64,000 nucleotides of DNA from Comamonadaceae bacterium (GTDB lineage Bacteria; Pseudomonadota; Gammaproteobacteria; Burkholderiales; Burkholderiaceae_C): assembly GCA_947450765.1 (NCBI GenBank), contig CANFXC010000004.1, positions 1 through 64,000 of the forward strand. The letters are read 5' to 3'. How positions within the stretch are numbered: position 1 is the first letter of the stretch; each line of letters starts with the position of its first letter. A program made the translations under genes and the position numbers. This document shows positions 1 through 9,457 of the stretch, piece after piece. Under the pieces are notes generated by a model. The model saw only the letters and a program-made list of their open reading frames with translations, did no database searches and was not told the DNA's origin.

Positions 1-42
1 CCCAAGCGTGCGCAAAAAGGCCCCGGTAAGGACGCAAATTGA
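1..42 (+). CDS. possible C-terminal end of an upstream gene (partial)
   Basis: Frame 1 is open from the window edge and ends at a TGA at 40-42, giving a basic tail (PKRAQKGPGKDAN). It would be convergent with the methyltransferase gene that ends at 136. Thirteen residues are too few to identify a family, so this may be only a chance open frame. Confidence 0.25.
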   Translation, partial: PKRAQKGPGKDAN

Positions 43-135
43 CTGCTAAGTGAGGGTGTTGGCTTGACTCGGCGCTCGGGCAAAGCTGGGTTTAGAAAAG
101 CCACTGATTATAGCCGAGCAAAACTCAATCGACAG

Positions 136-936
136 CTAGCGCAGTGCTGTTGTCGCACTCGCATACAGGCAGATGGCGGCAGCCGCACCTACATTCAAAG
201 ACTCTTCACCGCCCGGCTGAGCGATGCGCACCGAGACTTGTGCCCGCGCCATCAAGGCGGGGCTCACGCCTTGACCTTCATGGCCCATGACCCAGGCGCA
301 TGGTGACGGCAAAACTTGCTCGTGCAAATAGGCACCTTCATGAGAACTCGTCACGACCAAAGGCACGTTCAAAGCGAGCAATGCGTCGGCCTCAAGGCCT
401 TCGATCAACTGCAGCCCAAAGTGCGCACCCATGCCTGCCCGCAGCACTTTGGGCGACCACAGGGCAGCCGTGCCTTTCAAGGCGACGACCTGCTTGAACC
501 CGAAGGCAGCGGCACTGCGCAAGATCGAGCCCACATTGCCGGCGTCTTGCACCCGGTCCAGAATGACCGTCGCAACATCGGGTAACAACGACGGCGCCGC
601 CGGCAAAGCCATCACAAAACCCATGGGTGCCGGTGACTCCAAACCGCTGAACTCTGACCACAAGGCATCAGAAATAAGAACCGTTTTACCCGCCGTCGCA
701 GCCCATTCAGCAGGTGCCTTTGGCCAATAAGACTCAGAAAAAACGGCGATCTGCGGCGCGAGTCCTCGGGCCAGTGCGGCGCGGCACAAGTGATCGCCTT
801 CCAGCCAAACCAGCCCTTCTTTGCGGTAAGCGGTGCTTTCATGGGCCAGCTTTTTCAGCGTCTTGACGAAAGGGTTAGCGCGAGAGGCGATGTGCGTCAC
901 CGAGCCCTGCCCTGGTTGAATCTCATGGAAGGTCAT
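136..936 (-). CDS. TrmH/SpoU-family RNA 2'-O-methyltransferase
   Basis: A 266-residue SPOUT-class methyltransferase, expected to transfer a methyl group from S-adenosylmethionine to a ribose 2'-OH in rRNA or tRNA. An N-terminal substrate-binding part ([18 protein letters not shown]) is followed by the three knot motifs: [16 protein letters not shown] (motif 1), MGHEGQG (motif 2) and [13 protein letters not shown] (motif 3). The track ORF starts 150 bases further up inside rnhB. The ATG at 936 is preferred because it overlaps the rnhB stop in an ATGA junction and MTFHEIQ leads straight into the domain. It is the last gene of the long minus-strand block. The RNA target cannot be told from sequence. 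Confidence 0.88.
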   Translation of the reverse strand: MTFHEIQPGQGSVTHIASRANPFVKTLKKLAHESTAYRKEGLVWLEGDHLCRAALARGLAPQIAVFSESYWPKAPAEWAATAGKTVLISDALWSEFSGLESPAPMGFVMALPAAPSLLPDVATVILDRVQDAGNVGSILRSAAAFGFKQVVALKGTAALWSPKVLRAGMGAHFGLQLIEGLEADALLALNVPLVVTSSHEGAYLHEQVLPSPCAWVMGHEGQGVSPALMARAQVSVRIAQPGGEESLNVGAAAAICLYASATTALR

Positions 937-1550
937 TTCAGCACCTCGGCCACAGGCCGGAACGTTCGCCGGTGTTGCGGACAAGCACCATGCGCACGCA
1001 GCGCCGCCAAATGCTCGGCTGTGCCGTAACCCTTGTGCGTGGCAAAACCATACTGCGGGTACTCCAAATGAAACTCCTGACACCAACGATCTCGCCAGAC
1101 TTTGGCCAAAATAGAGGCCGCAGAGATGGCCGGCACCAAGGCATCGCCACCGACAATCGCTTCCGCCACGATCACCAGCGTTGGAATGCGATTGCCATCG
1201 ATCAGCACTTTGGCAGGTTTGAGCCGCAACCCTTCAACTGCGCGCTTCATGGCCAGCATCGTGGCCTGCAAGATATTGATGTCGTCTATTTCCTCGACCG
1301 TTGCTTGCGCAATCGAAAAGCACAAGGCCTTGGCGCGGATTTCGTCATACAGCTTGTCGCGGCGCAGCGCTGTCAGCACTTTGGAGTCGGCCAAGCCCTT
1401 GATGGGATTCAAGTCATCAAGGATCACGGCTGCTGCCACCACGGGACCCATCAGCGGGCCGCGTCCGGCCTCATCCACCCCGGCCACCAAGCCAGGCGTG
1501 TCCCAGACGAAAGGCGCTTGTTCAGCCTTCAAGAATTTTTTGGATCGCAT
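933..1550 (-). CDS. rnhB: ribonuclease HII
   Basis: Cleaves the RNA strand of RNA-DNA hybrids and starts removal of single ribonucleotides from DNA. The type 2 RNase H signature [19 protein letters not shown] carries the first Asp-Glu metal pair. LIDGNRIP and the [14 protein letters not shown] helix supply further conserved residues, and the [14 protein letters not shown] segment is typical. From the ATG at 1550 the protein has 205 residues, close to the family norm. An ATG at 1589 would add 13 residues. Both starts lie inside the end of lpxB, and neither has a strong Shine-Dalgarno. Pairing with lpxB is common in proteobacteria. Confidence 0.93.
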   Translation of the reverse strand: MRSKKFLKAEQAPFVWDTPGLVAGVDEAGRGPLMGPVVAAAVILDDLNPIKGLADSKVLTALRRDKLYDEIRAKALCFSIAQATVEEIDDINILQATMLAMKRAVEGLRLKPAKVLIDGNRIPTLVIVAEAIVGGDALVPAISAASILAKVWRDRWCQEFHLEYPQYGFATHKGYGTAEHLAALRAHGACPQHRRTFRPVAEVLK

Positions 1551-2736
1551 CGGTTGCCAACTGAGTTGTGTCGCGCCTGAGTTGCACATGCAAAGCGCTG
1601 AATTTATCTTGAACGTGACGGATTTTCTCAGGCGCAGACACCGCAGCGTCCAACCAATCGATCACGGCCGCAGCCAGCGTAGGCGGCGTTGCAGCCTCTT
1701 GCAACAACTCAGGCACCACGAACTCACCACACAAAATGTTCGGCAAGCCCACCCAGGGTTGCAGCTGTTTGCGCCGCATGATTTGCCATGAAATCCAGTT
1801 CATGTTGTAGGCGATCACCATCGGGCGCTTGAACAAAGCGGCCTCTAAAGTCGCCGTACCGCTGGCGATCAAGGTCACATCACAAGCCGCCAACACCGCG
1901 TGCGACTGACCCTCCACAATCTTGACGAGGTCTTGCACTCCGGCAGCCGCTGCGGCGCGTTCGATGGCAGCCCGCAAAGCGGGAATGGCCGGCACGACGA
2001 ATTGCGTGTCGGGTCGCGCTTTGGCGATCAGGGCCACCGCCTTGAAAAAGCGCGCAGCCAAATACTGAACTTCCGATTGCCGGCTGCCTGGCAGCACCGC
2101 CACCACCGGCTGGTCTGCCGACAAGCCCAGCGCAGCGCGTGCTGCGACTTGGTCGGGCTGCATCGGGATCACATTGGCCAGCGGATGGCCAACATAAGTG
2201 GCTGCAATGCCATGCTGCGCCAGCAAGGCGGGCTCGAATGGAAAGATGCACAACACATGGTCGACGCTGCGGCGAATTTTCTCTACCCGCTCAGCCCGCC
2301 ACGCCCAGACCGAGGGACTGACAAAGTGCACGGTCTTGATGCCGGCCGCACGCAAGGACGCTTCAAGGTCTAGATTGAAGTCGGGTGCATCGACACCGAT
2401 GAAGAGGTCGGGCCGGCTGGCCAGCAATTGGGTTTTGAGCTGTTCGCGAATACCGACGATTTCGCGGTAATGCCGTAACACCTCGACATAGCCGCGCACC
2501 GCGAGCTTCTCGCTCGGCCAGTGCGCCTTGAAGCCACGGGCCTGCATGTGCGGCCCGCCAATGCCTTCAAATTGAGCGTCGGTCCAACGCGCCTTGAAAC
2601 CGTCGAGCAACAAGCCTGCAAGCAAGTCGCCAGAGGTTTCACCGGCGACCATCGCTATGCGTGGTCCGACCTGGACTGCCGACTGGGGTAGCTCCCCGTG
2701 CGTCAGCCCGGCGGCTGAAGGCGGAGCGATAGACAT
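1522..2736 (-). CDS. lpxB: lipid-A-disaccharide synthase
   Basis: A GT19 glycosyltransferase that joins UDP-2,3-diacylglucosamine and lipid X into the lipid A disaccharide at the inner membrane. The 404-residue protein shows [13 protein letters not shown] near residue 29, [12 protein letters not shown], the VGHPL motif, [11 protein letters not shown] and the nucleotide-sugar region [12 protein letters not shown]. It starts 7 bases after the lpxA stop. The first 27 residues before PRIAMVAGE are a short variable leader. The partner genes lpxA, fabZ and lpxD lie directly upstream, so the early lipid A steps are co-transcribed. Confidence 0.95.
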   Translation of the reverse strand: MSIAPPSAAGLTHGELPQSAVQVGPRIAMVAGETSGDLLAGLLLDGFKARWTDAQFEGIGGPHMQARGFKAHWPSEKLAVRGYVEVLRHYREIVGIREQLKTQLLASRPDLFIGVDAPDFNLDLEASLRAAGIKTVHFVSPSVWAWRAERVEKIRRSVDHVLCIFPFEPALLAQHGIAATYVGHPLANVIPMQPDQVAARAALGLSADQPVVAVLPGSRQSEVQYLAARFFKAVALIAKARPDTQFVVPAIPALRAAIERAAAAAGVQDLVKIVEGQSHAVLAACDVTLIASGTATLEAALFKRPMVIAYNMNWISWQIMRRKQLQPWVGLPNILCGEFVVPELLQEAATPPTLAAAVIDWLDAAVSAPEKIRHVQDKFSALHVQLRRDTTQLATDAIQKILEG

Positions 2737-2743
2737 TTAAAAA

Positions 2744-3553
2744 CTAACGGACGATGCCGCGTTGCGGCGAGGTTTCAGCCAGAAAATCCAACATCATGGC
2801 GATGTCGCCGACCGCTGTCGGATGACTCACTGGCAGCTCGGCGATGCGGGCCTTGGCCTGCTCCAGCGTCAGGTCGTCACGGTACAGCGCCCGCTGCATG
2901 GCTTTCACCGCGGCCACACGTTCGGGCGAAAAACCACGGCGGCGCAAGCCCTCAAAATTCATTGAACGCGCAGCCGCTGGCTGCCCCTGGCACATCACAT
3001 ACGGCGGCAAGTCGGCGAACAGCAGCGAGCACATCGCCGTCATGCTGTGCGCACCCAAGCGTACAAACTGATGCACGACGGTGAAGCCGCCCAAGATGAC
3101 CCAGTCACCGACATGCACGTGACCGGCCAGCTGCGAGTTGTTGGCAAAAATCGTGTGGTTGCCGACCACGCAGTCATGCGCGAGGTGCACATAGGCCATG
3201 ATCCAGTTGTCATTGCCAACGCTCGTCACACCGGTGTCGCCGGGCGAGCCGATGTTGAGCGTGCAAAACTCACGGATGGTGTTGCGGTCCCCGATGCGCA
3301 ACTCGCAAGGTTCACCCGCGTACTTTTTGTCCTGCGGTATCGCGCCAATCGAGTTGAACTGAAATATCCGGTTGTCTCGGCCAATCGTGGTGTGGCCTTC
3401 GACCACGCAATGCGCGCCAATGGTCGTGCCAGCGCCGATCTTCACGTGCGGGCCGACCACGCTGTAAGGCCCGACACTGACAGAGCTGTCTAGCTGCGCC
3501 TGCGGATCAATCAGCGCAGTGGGATGGATGCCGGTCACCACAGTTTTATCCAT
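2744..3553 (-). CDS. lpxA: UDP-N-acetylglucosamine O-acyltransferase
   Basis: First enzyme of lipid A synthesis. It moves a 3-hydroxyacyl chain from acyl carrier protein to the 3-OH of UDP-GlcNAc. The protein is a left-handed beta-helix built of hexapeptide repeats ([27 protein letters not shown]), with the catalytic-His region in [15 protein letters not shown]-terminal helical part ([11 protein letters not shown]) completes it. The track start lies inside fabZ. The ATG at 3553 overlaps the fabZ stop by one base (TGATG) and gives 269 residues beginning [13 protein letters not shown], the expected N-terminus. Confidence 0.95.
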   Translation of the reverse strand: MDKTVVTGIHPTALIDPQAQLDSSVSVGPYSVVGPHVKIGAGTTIGAHCVVEGHTTIGRDNRIFQFNSIGAIPQDKKYAGEPCELRIGDRNTIREFCTLNIGSPGDTGVTSVGNDNWIMAYVHLAHDCVVGNHTIFANNSQLAGHVHVGDWVILGGFTVVHQFVRLGAHSMTAMCSLLFADLPPYVMCQGQPAAARSMNFEGLRRRGFSPERVAAVKAMQRALYRDDLTLEQAKARIAELPVSHPTAVGDIAMMLDFLAETSPQRGIVR

Positions 3554-3993
3554 CAGGGCAAGGTGCGCATGGTGCACATCAACTCGGCTTCGCAAACCAC
3601 CAAGTCATTCACACGAGCCGTGGCCTTGAACTTGAAGATGCCCGACTTCATGCGGTCCAGCGAGACTTCCATGATGAGTTGGTCACCGGGTTCAACTGGC
3701 CGCTTGAAGCGCGCGCCGTCAATGCCGGCAAAGTAATACACCGTCTTGTCGTCGGGTGTGGTGCCCAATGTGTCAAACGCCAGCAAGGCCGCGACTTGCG
3801 CCATGGCTTCAAGAATCAGCACACCCGGCATGACCGGGTGGTGCGGAAAGTGACCGCCAAAAAACGGCTCGTTGATGGTCACGTTCTTCAGCGCCTTGAT
3901 GCGTTTGCCTTTTTCAATCTCAAGGACACGGTCCACCAACAGAAATGGGTAGCGGTGCGGCAGCTGCTTGAGAATTTGGTGAATATCCATCAT
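3553..3993 (-). CDS. fabZ: 3-hydroxyacyl-ACP dehydratase FabZ
   Basis: Dehydrates 3-hydroxyacyl-ACP in fatty acid elongation and competes with LpxA/LpxD for hydroxyacyl-ACP. The 146-residue hot-dog fold protein has the [15 protein letters not shown] opening, the catalytic-His motif [26 protein letters not shown], and [19 protein letters not shown]. Its start overlaps the lpxD stop by 4 bases, and its stop overlaps the lpxA start by one. Translation of the three genes is therefore probably coupled. Confidence 0.96.
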   Translation of the reverse strand: MMDIHQILKQLPHRYPFLLVDRVLEIEKGKRIKALKNVTINEPFFGGHFPHHPVMPGVLILEAMAQVAALLAFDTLGTTPDDKTVYYFAGIDGARFKRPVEPGDQLIMEVSLDRMKSGIFKFKATARVNDLVVCEAELMCTMRTLP

Positions 3994-5093
3994 GATTTTT
4001 CTTTAGTTGAGTTCGAAGCAGTCTTGGGCTGTTCTTCGGTCTGTACTTGTCGTTGTTGGGTGATCTGTTTTTCGACCAGTTTCAAACGGTCGCGCAGGGT
4101 GTGCAGCTGCTTCAGCGTGGCTGCATTTTTTTCCCAGGCCGCATTGTCGTCGATGGGGAAGAAGCCGGTGTAATGGCCCGGCTTGAGGATGGAGCGCGTG
4201 ACCACAGAAGACGCCGAGACATTCACATGGTCGGCCAAACGCAAATGGCCCAGCACCACGGCCCCGCCGCCAATCGTGCAGTGCGCGCCAATCTGCGCGC
4301 TGCCAGCCACGCCGACGCAGCCGGCCATTGCCGTGTGCGCCCCGACATGCACGTTGTGGCCAATCTGAATCAGGTTGTCGAGCTTGACGCCGTCTTCAAT
4401 CACCGTGTCCCCGAGGGCTCCGCGATCGATACAGGTGTTGGCGCCAATCTCCACGTCATTGCCGATGCGCACAGCACCCAATTGTTCGATTTTTTCCCAG
4501 CGACCGGCGTTGGGCGCGAAGCCAAAACCATCTGAGCCGATGACGACGCCAGAATGCAAGATGCAGCGCTCACCGAGTTGGCAGCGCTCGCCGAGCGTGA
4601 CGCGTGGAGCCAAGCGACTGTGCGCGCCGACAACCGCCCCGCGGCCAACCACGCAGTGCTCGCCAAGGCGGGTGCCGGCCCCAATCACCGCACCCGCACC
4701 GATGCAGACAAAAGCGGCAACCGAGACGCCCTCAGCCAGTTGGGCTGATGGATCAATGAAGGCGGAGGGATGGATACTTGCAGCCTCTTGCGGTTCGTGG
4801 TGCTGTTTCCAGACCTGCGTCACGCGGGCGAAATACCGGTACGGGTCCGCCACCACGATGCAGCCACCGCGCGCCATGGCCGCGTCCTTCATGGCTGGCG
4901 AAACGATCACGCAGGCAGCACCTGAGGCTGCCAGCTTGTTCAGGTATTTGGGATGGTTGAGAAAGGAAAGATCAGCCATCCCAGCGGCCTCAATCGGCGC
5001 GAGCTTGTCGATCAGCGTGCCTGGATCGGCGAAAAGTGTGGCCTCAAACTCATCCGCCAGAGAGTCAAAGATGGCGCCCAGGCGCAAGGTCAC
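3990..5093 (-). CDS. lpxD: UDP-3-O-(3-hydroxyacyl)glucosamine N-acyltransferase
   Basis: Adds the N-linked hydroxyacyl chain in the third lipid A step. The 367-residue protein has the N-terminal uridine-binding domain ([15 protein letters not shown]), a long hexapeptide-repeat beta-helix, and the catalytic region [23 protein letters not shown] charged C-terminal helix ([15 protein letters not shown]) and a Lys/Ser-rich tail end it. The tail is slightly longer than in enteric LpxD. The gene begins 21 bases after the skp stop. Confidence 0.95.
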   Translation of the reverse strand: MTLRLGAIFDSLADEFEATLFADPGTLIDKLAPIEAAGMADLSFLNHPKYLNKLAASGAACVIVSPAMKDAAMARGGCIVVADPYRYFARVTQVWKQHHEPQEAASIHPSAFIDPSAQLAEGVSVAAFVCIGAGAVIGAGTRLGEHCVVGRGAVVGAHSRLAPRVTLGERCQLGERCILHSGVVIGSDGFGFAPNAGRWEKIEQLGAVRIGNDVEIGANTCIDRGALGDTVIEDGVKLDNLIQIGHNVHVGAHTAMAGCVGVAGSAQIGAHCTIGGGAVVLGHLRLADHVNVSASSVVTRSILKPGHYTGFFPIDDNAAWEKNAATLKQLHTLRDRLKLVEKQITQQRQVQTEEQPKTASNSTKEKS

Positions 5094-5114
5094 GCTGGGC
5101 CGCCTTGAATGCGC

Positions 5115-5627
5115 TTATCGGCCGTTGCTGGCATTCAGCGACTTGATGACTTTGTCGGTGATGTCATGCTTGGGGTTGACGTAGACCGCCTCTTGAACGA
5201 TCAGGTCGTACTTTTCAGCTTCGGCCAAGGCCTTGACAACGCGGTTGGCACGCTCGATGACCAACTGCAACTCTTCATTTTTGCGGTTGTTCAGGTCTTC
5301 TTGGAATTCGCGTCGCTTGCGCTGGAATTCACGGTCTTGGTCAACCAACTGACGCTGACGCGTATTGCGCTGGCTTTCAGACAAGGTCGGCGCTTCACGC
5401 TCAAGCTTTTCGGACTGAACCTTGATCTGCGCACCGAAGTCGGCAATTTCTTTTTCACGCTTGGTGAACTCTTGCTCCAGCTTGACTTGTGCAGCCTTGG
5501 CAGAGTTGGCCTCGCGGAAAATACGGTCTAGATTGACGATGCCGACCTTGAAATCCTGCGCGTACGCGGATGCAGCGGCCAACGGCAAGAGGGCACAAAT
5601 AACGAGATTTCGTATAGAGAGCTGCAT
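5115..5627 (-). CDS. skp: periplasmic chaperone Skp/OmpH family
   Basis: Binds unfolded outer-membrane proteins in the periplasm and escorts them to the Bam complex. A signal peptide (about residues 1-23, ending ASAYAQ) precedes FKVGIVNLDRIFRE and a long charged alpha-hairpin rich in Lys, Glu and Gln (residues about 45-140), the tentacle of the Skp trimer. Length (170 aa) is typical. The ATG overlaps the bamA stop by one base (TAATG), so its synthesis is tied to that of BamA. Confidence 0.93.
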   Translation of the reverse strand: MQLSIRNLVICALLPLAAASAYAQDFKVGIVNLDRIFREANSAKAAQVKLEQEFTKREKEIADFGAQIKVQSEKLEREAPTLSESQRNTRQRQLVDQDREFQRKRREFQEDLNNRKNEELQLVIERANRVVKALAEAEKYDLIVQEAVYVNPKHDITDKVIKSLNASNGR

Positions 5628-7939
5628 TAGAAGGAGGTACCAATTTGAAATTGAACGGGTTGCATTCTATCGCCTTCTTGTTTACGAATCGCGTGACCAA
5701 AGGCCAAACGCAGTGGGCCAACAGGGGAAATCCAGCTAACCCCTACGCCGACAGAAGCTCGCAAGCCGGCCAAACTGTAAGGATCGGTTTCTGCGAAGAC
5801 ATTACCAGCGTCCACAAAGGTATACATACGCAAGGTCCGGTCATTGCCGGCACCCGGAAACGGGGCCGAGACTTCTGCATTGAGGGTGATCTTCTTGGCT
5901 CCGCCGATAGATATACGGTTGCCATTGATATCTGTTTCATTGGGACCCAGAGAGCCTTGGGCAAATCCGCGCACCGATCCAAGACCACCCGAATAGAAGT
6001 TCTTGAAAATCGGGTAGGGCTGACCGTTCAAGCCTTTACCCCAACCGATTTCGCCATTCAGGCCAATCGTGAACTGCTTGTTGATGGGAATGTATTGCTG
6101 AGCCTGGTAACTGGAACGCAGGTAGCGCACCTCTCCAGCGACGCCCCAGTCGGCATTGACTCGCTGGTAAAGACCGGTGGTGGGCACCAAGGCGCTGTCG
6201 CGCTTGTCCCGCGACCAGCCCACCGTCAGCGGCACTGAATTGCTATTTTCGCCAAATTGCGTCCTGTATCGATCCCACGCCAATGGCAATGGCGTGATGC
6301 CCTCTTTGATGGTGATCGACTCCAGGCCACCGCCAAAATAAACCGTGTCGTTTTCTGTGAAGGGCACACCAAAACGAATGCTGGCACCGTTGGTGATCAG
6401 CGCGTAGTCACCGCCCTGCCCCGTGTACGGGCGGTTGGTGCGGGTATAAATGTCGATGGCCCGTGACACACCATCAGGCGTGAAATAAGGGTCGACCGTG
6501 CTCAACACGATTTGACGGTTGATTTTGCTGGTATTGACTTCCAGACCGACGTAATGACCCGAGCCAAAAAAGTTTTCTTGCCGGATACCCGCCATCAGTG
6601 ACAGCTTGTCAGCACTTGAAAAGCCCATGCCGAGTGAGAGATTCCCGGTTGGCTTTTCAGCCACAGTCATCACCAGATCAACCTGGTCTGGCGCATTGGC
6701 AACGTCTTGTGTATCGATAGCCACATTCGTGAAAAAGCCCAACCGGTCAACCCGATCGCGAGAGCGTTTGATGTTGTCACCGTCGTACCAGGACGATTCC
6801 AGTTGCCGGAACTCACGGCGAATGACTTCGTCACGTGTGCGGTTGTTGCCGACCACGTTGATGCGCCGGACATACGCACGACGTGACGGGTCAGCCTGCA
6901 ACACGAAACTGACCAGATTGGTCTTGCGGTCGATCAGCGGAACCGCTTCAACGCGCGAGAAAGCAAAACCGAAGGACCCAAAATAATCATTGAAGGCCTT
7001 GGTGGTTTCAGCCACGCGGTCGGCGTTGTAAGACTCACCCGGCTTGATGGTGACGAGGGTTTTGAACTCCTCCTCGTGCCCCAGGTAATTGCCTTCAAGA
7101 CGAACGCTAGAGACCACGAAACGCTGGCCTTCGGTGATGTTCATCGTGAGGGTGATTTCCTGCTTGTCTGGAGAAATCGCCACTTGGGTAGAGTCGACCC
7201 GAAAATCCAGATAGCCACGCGTCAGATAGTAAGAGCGCAGGGTCTCGATATCGGCATTCAGCTTGACGCGCGAATAGCGGTCAGACTTGGTGTACCAGCT
7301 GAGCCAGCCACCTGTGTCCAAGTCAAACAGCTTGCGCAGCGTTGACTCGCTGAACTCTTTGGCGCCGACCACACGGATGTCTTTGATCTTGGCGATCTCA
7401 CCCTCGGTGATGCTGAAAGTCAGGTTGACACGATTGCGCTCAATCGGCGTGACCGTGGTGACCACCGTGACGGCGTACAAACTGCGATTGACATACTGGC
7501 GTTTGAGTTCTTGCTCTGACTTGTCGGCCAGTGCTTTGTCAAAGGGCTGACCGTCATAGAGGCCTGCATCGCGCAGGGCTTTCTTCAAAATGTCTTTGTC
7601 AAATTCTTTGCTACCGACGAACTCGACACCGGCTACGGTGGGGCGCTCCTCAACAATCACCACCAACACGTCACCGGTCACTTCCAGGCGGACATCCTTA
7701 AAAAGTCCCAGTGCGAACAAGGATCGAATCGCAGCAGACCCCTTGTCGTCGTTGTAAATCTCACCAACTCGCAAAGGAATAGACGCAAAGATGGTTCCCG
7801 GCTCAACCCGCTGCAGACCCTCTACGCGAATGTCGCGGACGGTGAAGGGGTCAACGGCCCAAGCCATCGTGGCCGTGAGCATGCTGGCAGCTAAGACCGA
7901 GAGCGTGCGAAATTTAAATCGATTGAGATGGTGATGCAT
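5627..7939 (-). CDS. bamA: outer-membrane protein assembly factor BamA
   Basis: Core of the Bam machine that inserts beta-barrel proteins into the outer membrane. Signal peptide residues 1-28 (ending TMAWAV), then five POTRA domains (first one FTVRDIRVEGLQRVEPGTIF) to about residue 425, then a 16-strand barrel. The barrel carries the FYSGGLGSVRGFAQGSLGP motif (VRGF, loop 6) and a C-terminal Phe beta-signal (QIGTSF). The 770-residue length is normal. It follows rseP after a 110-base gap holding a hairpin and a sigma-E-like element. Confidence 0.97.
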   Translation of the reverse strand: MHHHLNRFKFRTLSVLAASMLTATMAWAVDPFTVRDIRVEGLQRVEPGTIFASIPLRVGEIYNDDKGSAAIRSLFALGLFKDVRLEVTGDVLVVIVEERPTVAGVEFVGSKEFDKDILKKALRDAGLYDGQPFDKALADKSEQELKRQYVNRSLYAVTVVTTVTPIERNRVNLTFSITEGEIAKIKDIRVVGAKEFSESTLRKLFDLDTGGWLSWYTKSDRYSRVKLNADIETLRSYYLTRGYLDFRVDSTQVAISPDKQEITLTMNITEGQRFVVSSVRLEGNYLGHEEEFKTLVTIKPGESYNADRVAETTKAFNDYFGSFGFAFSRVEAVPLIDRKTNLVSFVLQADPSRRAYVRRINVVGNNRTRDEVIRREFRQLESSWYDGDNIKRSRDRVDRLGFFTNVAIDTQDVANAPDQVDLVMTVAEKPTGNLSLGMGFSSADKLSLMAGIRQENFFGSGHYVGLEVNTSKINRQIVLSTVDPYFTPDGVSRAIDIYTRTNRPYTGQGGDYALITNGASIRFGVPFTENDTVYFGGGLESITIKEGITPLPLAWDRYRTQFGENSNSVPLTVGWSRDKRDSALVPTTGLYQRVNADWGVAGEVRYLRSSYQAQQYIPINKQFTIGLNGEIGWGKGLNGQPYPIFKNFYSGGLGSVRGFAQGSLGPNETDINGNRISIGGAKKITLNAEVSAPFPGAGNDRTLRMYTFVDAGNVFAETDPYSLAGLRASVGVGVSWISPVGPLRLAFGHAIRKQEGDRMQPVQFQIGTSF

Positions 7940-7960
7940 GAATTTCTTGAGTGAAAGCAG

Positions 7961-7982
7961 CTTTCAGCCACAGGGCTGAAAG
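7961..7982 (-). promoter_or_regulatory. perfect 9-bp stem-loop in the bamA leader
   Basis: CTTTCAGCC-ACAG-GGCTGAAAG is a perfect inverted repeat with a 4-base loop, 22-43 bases before the bamA ATG. It has no T tract on the bamA-sense strand, so it is not an obvious intrinsic terminator. A 5' UTR control or mRNA-stability element is an inference. Confidence 0.45.
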
Positions 7983-7988
7983 TGAGAG

Positions 7989-8018
7989 TCAGATGTGACT
8001 GATGTGACCGATATTTCC
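7989..8018 (-). promoter_or_regulatory. sigma-E-like promoter candidate for bamA
   Basis: On the minus strand GGAAATA (8018-8012) is followed after 18 bases by TCTGA (7993-7989). This resembles the sigma-E pattern GGAACTT / TCTGA known upstream of bamA genes, but the spacing is long and the -35 is imperfect. The tandem 9-base repeat GATGTGACT/GATGTGACC on the plus strand lies in the same stretch. Weak evidence. Confidence 0.25.
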
Positions 8019-8049
8019 AATAAATGAAACCAAGTACACGCCGGATAGC

Positions 8050-9456
8050 CTAAGCAATAAGCCGTTGCAAGTCGTTGAAAATCGCGATGGCCATCATCAT
8101 CAACAAGACGGCGAGACCTGCGCGGTGAAGTCGTGCCATCCAGACTTCGGAGACGCGCATACCCGTCACCGCCTCATAAAGATAATACATCAGGTGTCCA
8201 CCATCCAGCACTGGTAGCGGCAGCAAATTCAGCACGCCGAGACTGACGCTGATAAGGGCCAAAAACATCAGGTAAGAGGCCCAACCCAGCGATGCAGACT
8301 TGCCCGCATAGTCAGCGATGGTCAGCGGCCCGCTGAGGTTTTTCAGGGATGCTTCGCCAATCAGCATTTTCCCCATCATCTGCACCGTCAGGACTGAAAC
8401 ATCCCACGTCCTGACGACACCGCCCCAGAGGCCTTCAACAAAGCCATAACGCACACTGACCATGGCCGGTGCAGAACCGACAAAAGCGCCGATTTTGGCG
8501 ACGGGAAGGTTGGCGTCGAGTTGGACTTGCGGCGTCACCGTCAGCGTCAAGACCTTTCCGGCGCGCTCAATTTGCCAAGCCTGCGGCGTGACGTCCTGGC
8601 TGGCGCCAGATGCGGAGGCCCGAATCATCTCCCGCAACTGCTGGCCGTCAGTGACGCGGCTCTCGTCGATACGCAACACGACATCGCCAGACTGCAAGCC
8701 CGCCTTGGCGGCTGCGCCATCCGCCATCACCTCACCGATCAACGGCTGCGTCAACGGGCCCATCAGGCCGATGCGGCGGAATAAACGGGCGTCAACTTCG
8801 CGGGCGTCCAGCTGGCTCAAGGGCAGCAACAATTCGCGGGTCGGGGCTTGATTGACTGCTTCGGATCGGTCGTCCGATTGACGAGGTGAACCGGCAGCGG
8901 TCACCACCAGCCGCAGGTCTTGGCCGGTCATGGTGCCCTGCGTCAGCCGCCAGCGCAAGTCAGTGAATGAACGGACGTCTTCGAGCGCCTCGCCACTGAA
9001 TGCGGCTTGGGCCACCCACTCGCCGCCGACCAGTCCGGCCCGCGCAGCCATGGACTCCGGCACAGGCGTGGCCAACACGGCCTTTGGTTCCTCTGTACCG
9101 CCCCAATTGACCGAGGAATACAGCAGCGCAGCCAACAATAAATTAGCGATCGGACCGGCTGCCACTACTGCAGCACGTGACCGCAAAGGTTTGTTGTTAA
9201 AGGCCAGATGACGCTCGGCAGCATCGACCGGCCCTTCGCCCTCGTCCAGCATTTTGACGTAACCGCCCAGCGGCAAGGCGCTGATCGAAAACTCAGTGGG
9301 CTTACCGGCGCAGCGCCAGCTGTAAATAGGTTTGCCAAAGCCGATTGAAAACTTCAGCACCTTCACGCCGCAAGCCACCGCAACCCGGTAATGGCCGTAC
9401 TCGTGGATGGTGATCAGCAGACCCAGCGCAACCAAGAATGCCAGCAGCGTCAGCAT
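8050..9456 (-). CDS. rseP: RIP metalloprotease RseP (site-2 protease)
   Basis: Inner-membrane zinc protease that cuts anti-sigma factor RseA within the membrane to release sigma-E. HEYGH in the first membrane helix gives the zinc ligands, and LLPLPVLDGGHLMYYLYE near the C-terminus carries the LDG motif. Between them are PDZ domains (GEVMADGAAAKAGLQSGDVVLRID). The track start overlaps dxr; the ATG at 9456 (MLTLLAFLVALGLLITIHEYGH) lies 1 base after the dxr stop and gives 468 residues. Its place before bamA fits the envelope-stress theme. Confidence 0.95.
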   Translation of the reverse strand: MLTLLAFLVALGLLITIHEYGHYRVAVACGVKVLKFSIGFGKPIYSWRCAGKPTEFSISALPLGGYVKMLDEGEGPVDAAERHLAFNNKPLRSRAAVVAAGPIANLLLAALLYSSVNWGGTEEPKAVLATPVPESMAARAGLVGGEWVAQAAFSGEALEDVRSFTDLRWRLTQGTMTGQDLRLVVTAAGSPRQSDDRSEAVNQAPTRELLLPLSQLDAREVDARLFRRIGLMGPLTQPLIGEVMADGAAAKAGLQSGDVVLRIDESRVTDGQQLREMIRASASGASQDVTPQAWQIERAGKVLTLTVTPQVQLDANLPVAKIGAFVGSAPAMVSVRYGFVEGLWGGVVRTWDVSVLTVQMMGKMLIGEASLKNLSGPLTIADYAGKSASLGWASYLMFLALISVSLGVLNLLPLPVLDGGHLMYYLYEAVTGMRVSEVWMARLHRAGLAVLLMMMAIAIFNDLQRLIA

Positions 9457-9457
9457 C

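Noticed and set aside
5631-6238. Perfect AAGGAGGT followed by a TTG-started 197-codon ORF on the plus strand
   Set aside because: It is antisense to the bamA 3' end and skp start, whose coding is certain. The Shine-Dalgarno-like text is the complement of the codons for the C-terminal Gly-Thr-Ser-Phe of BamA.
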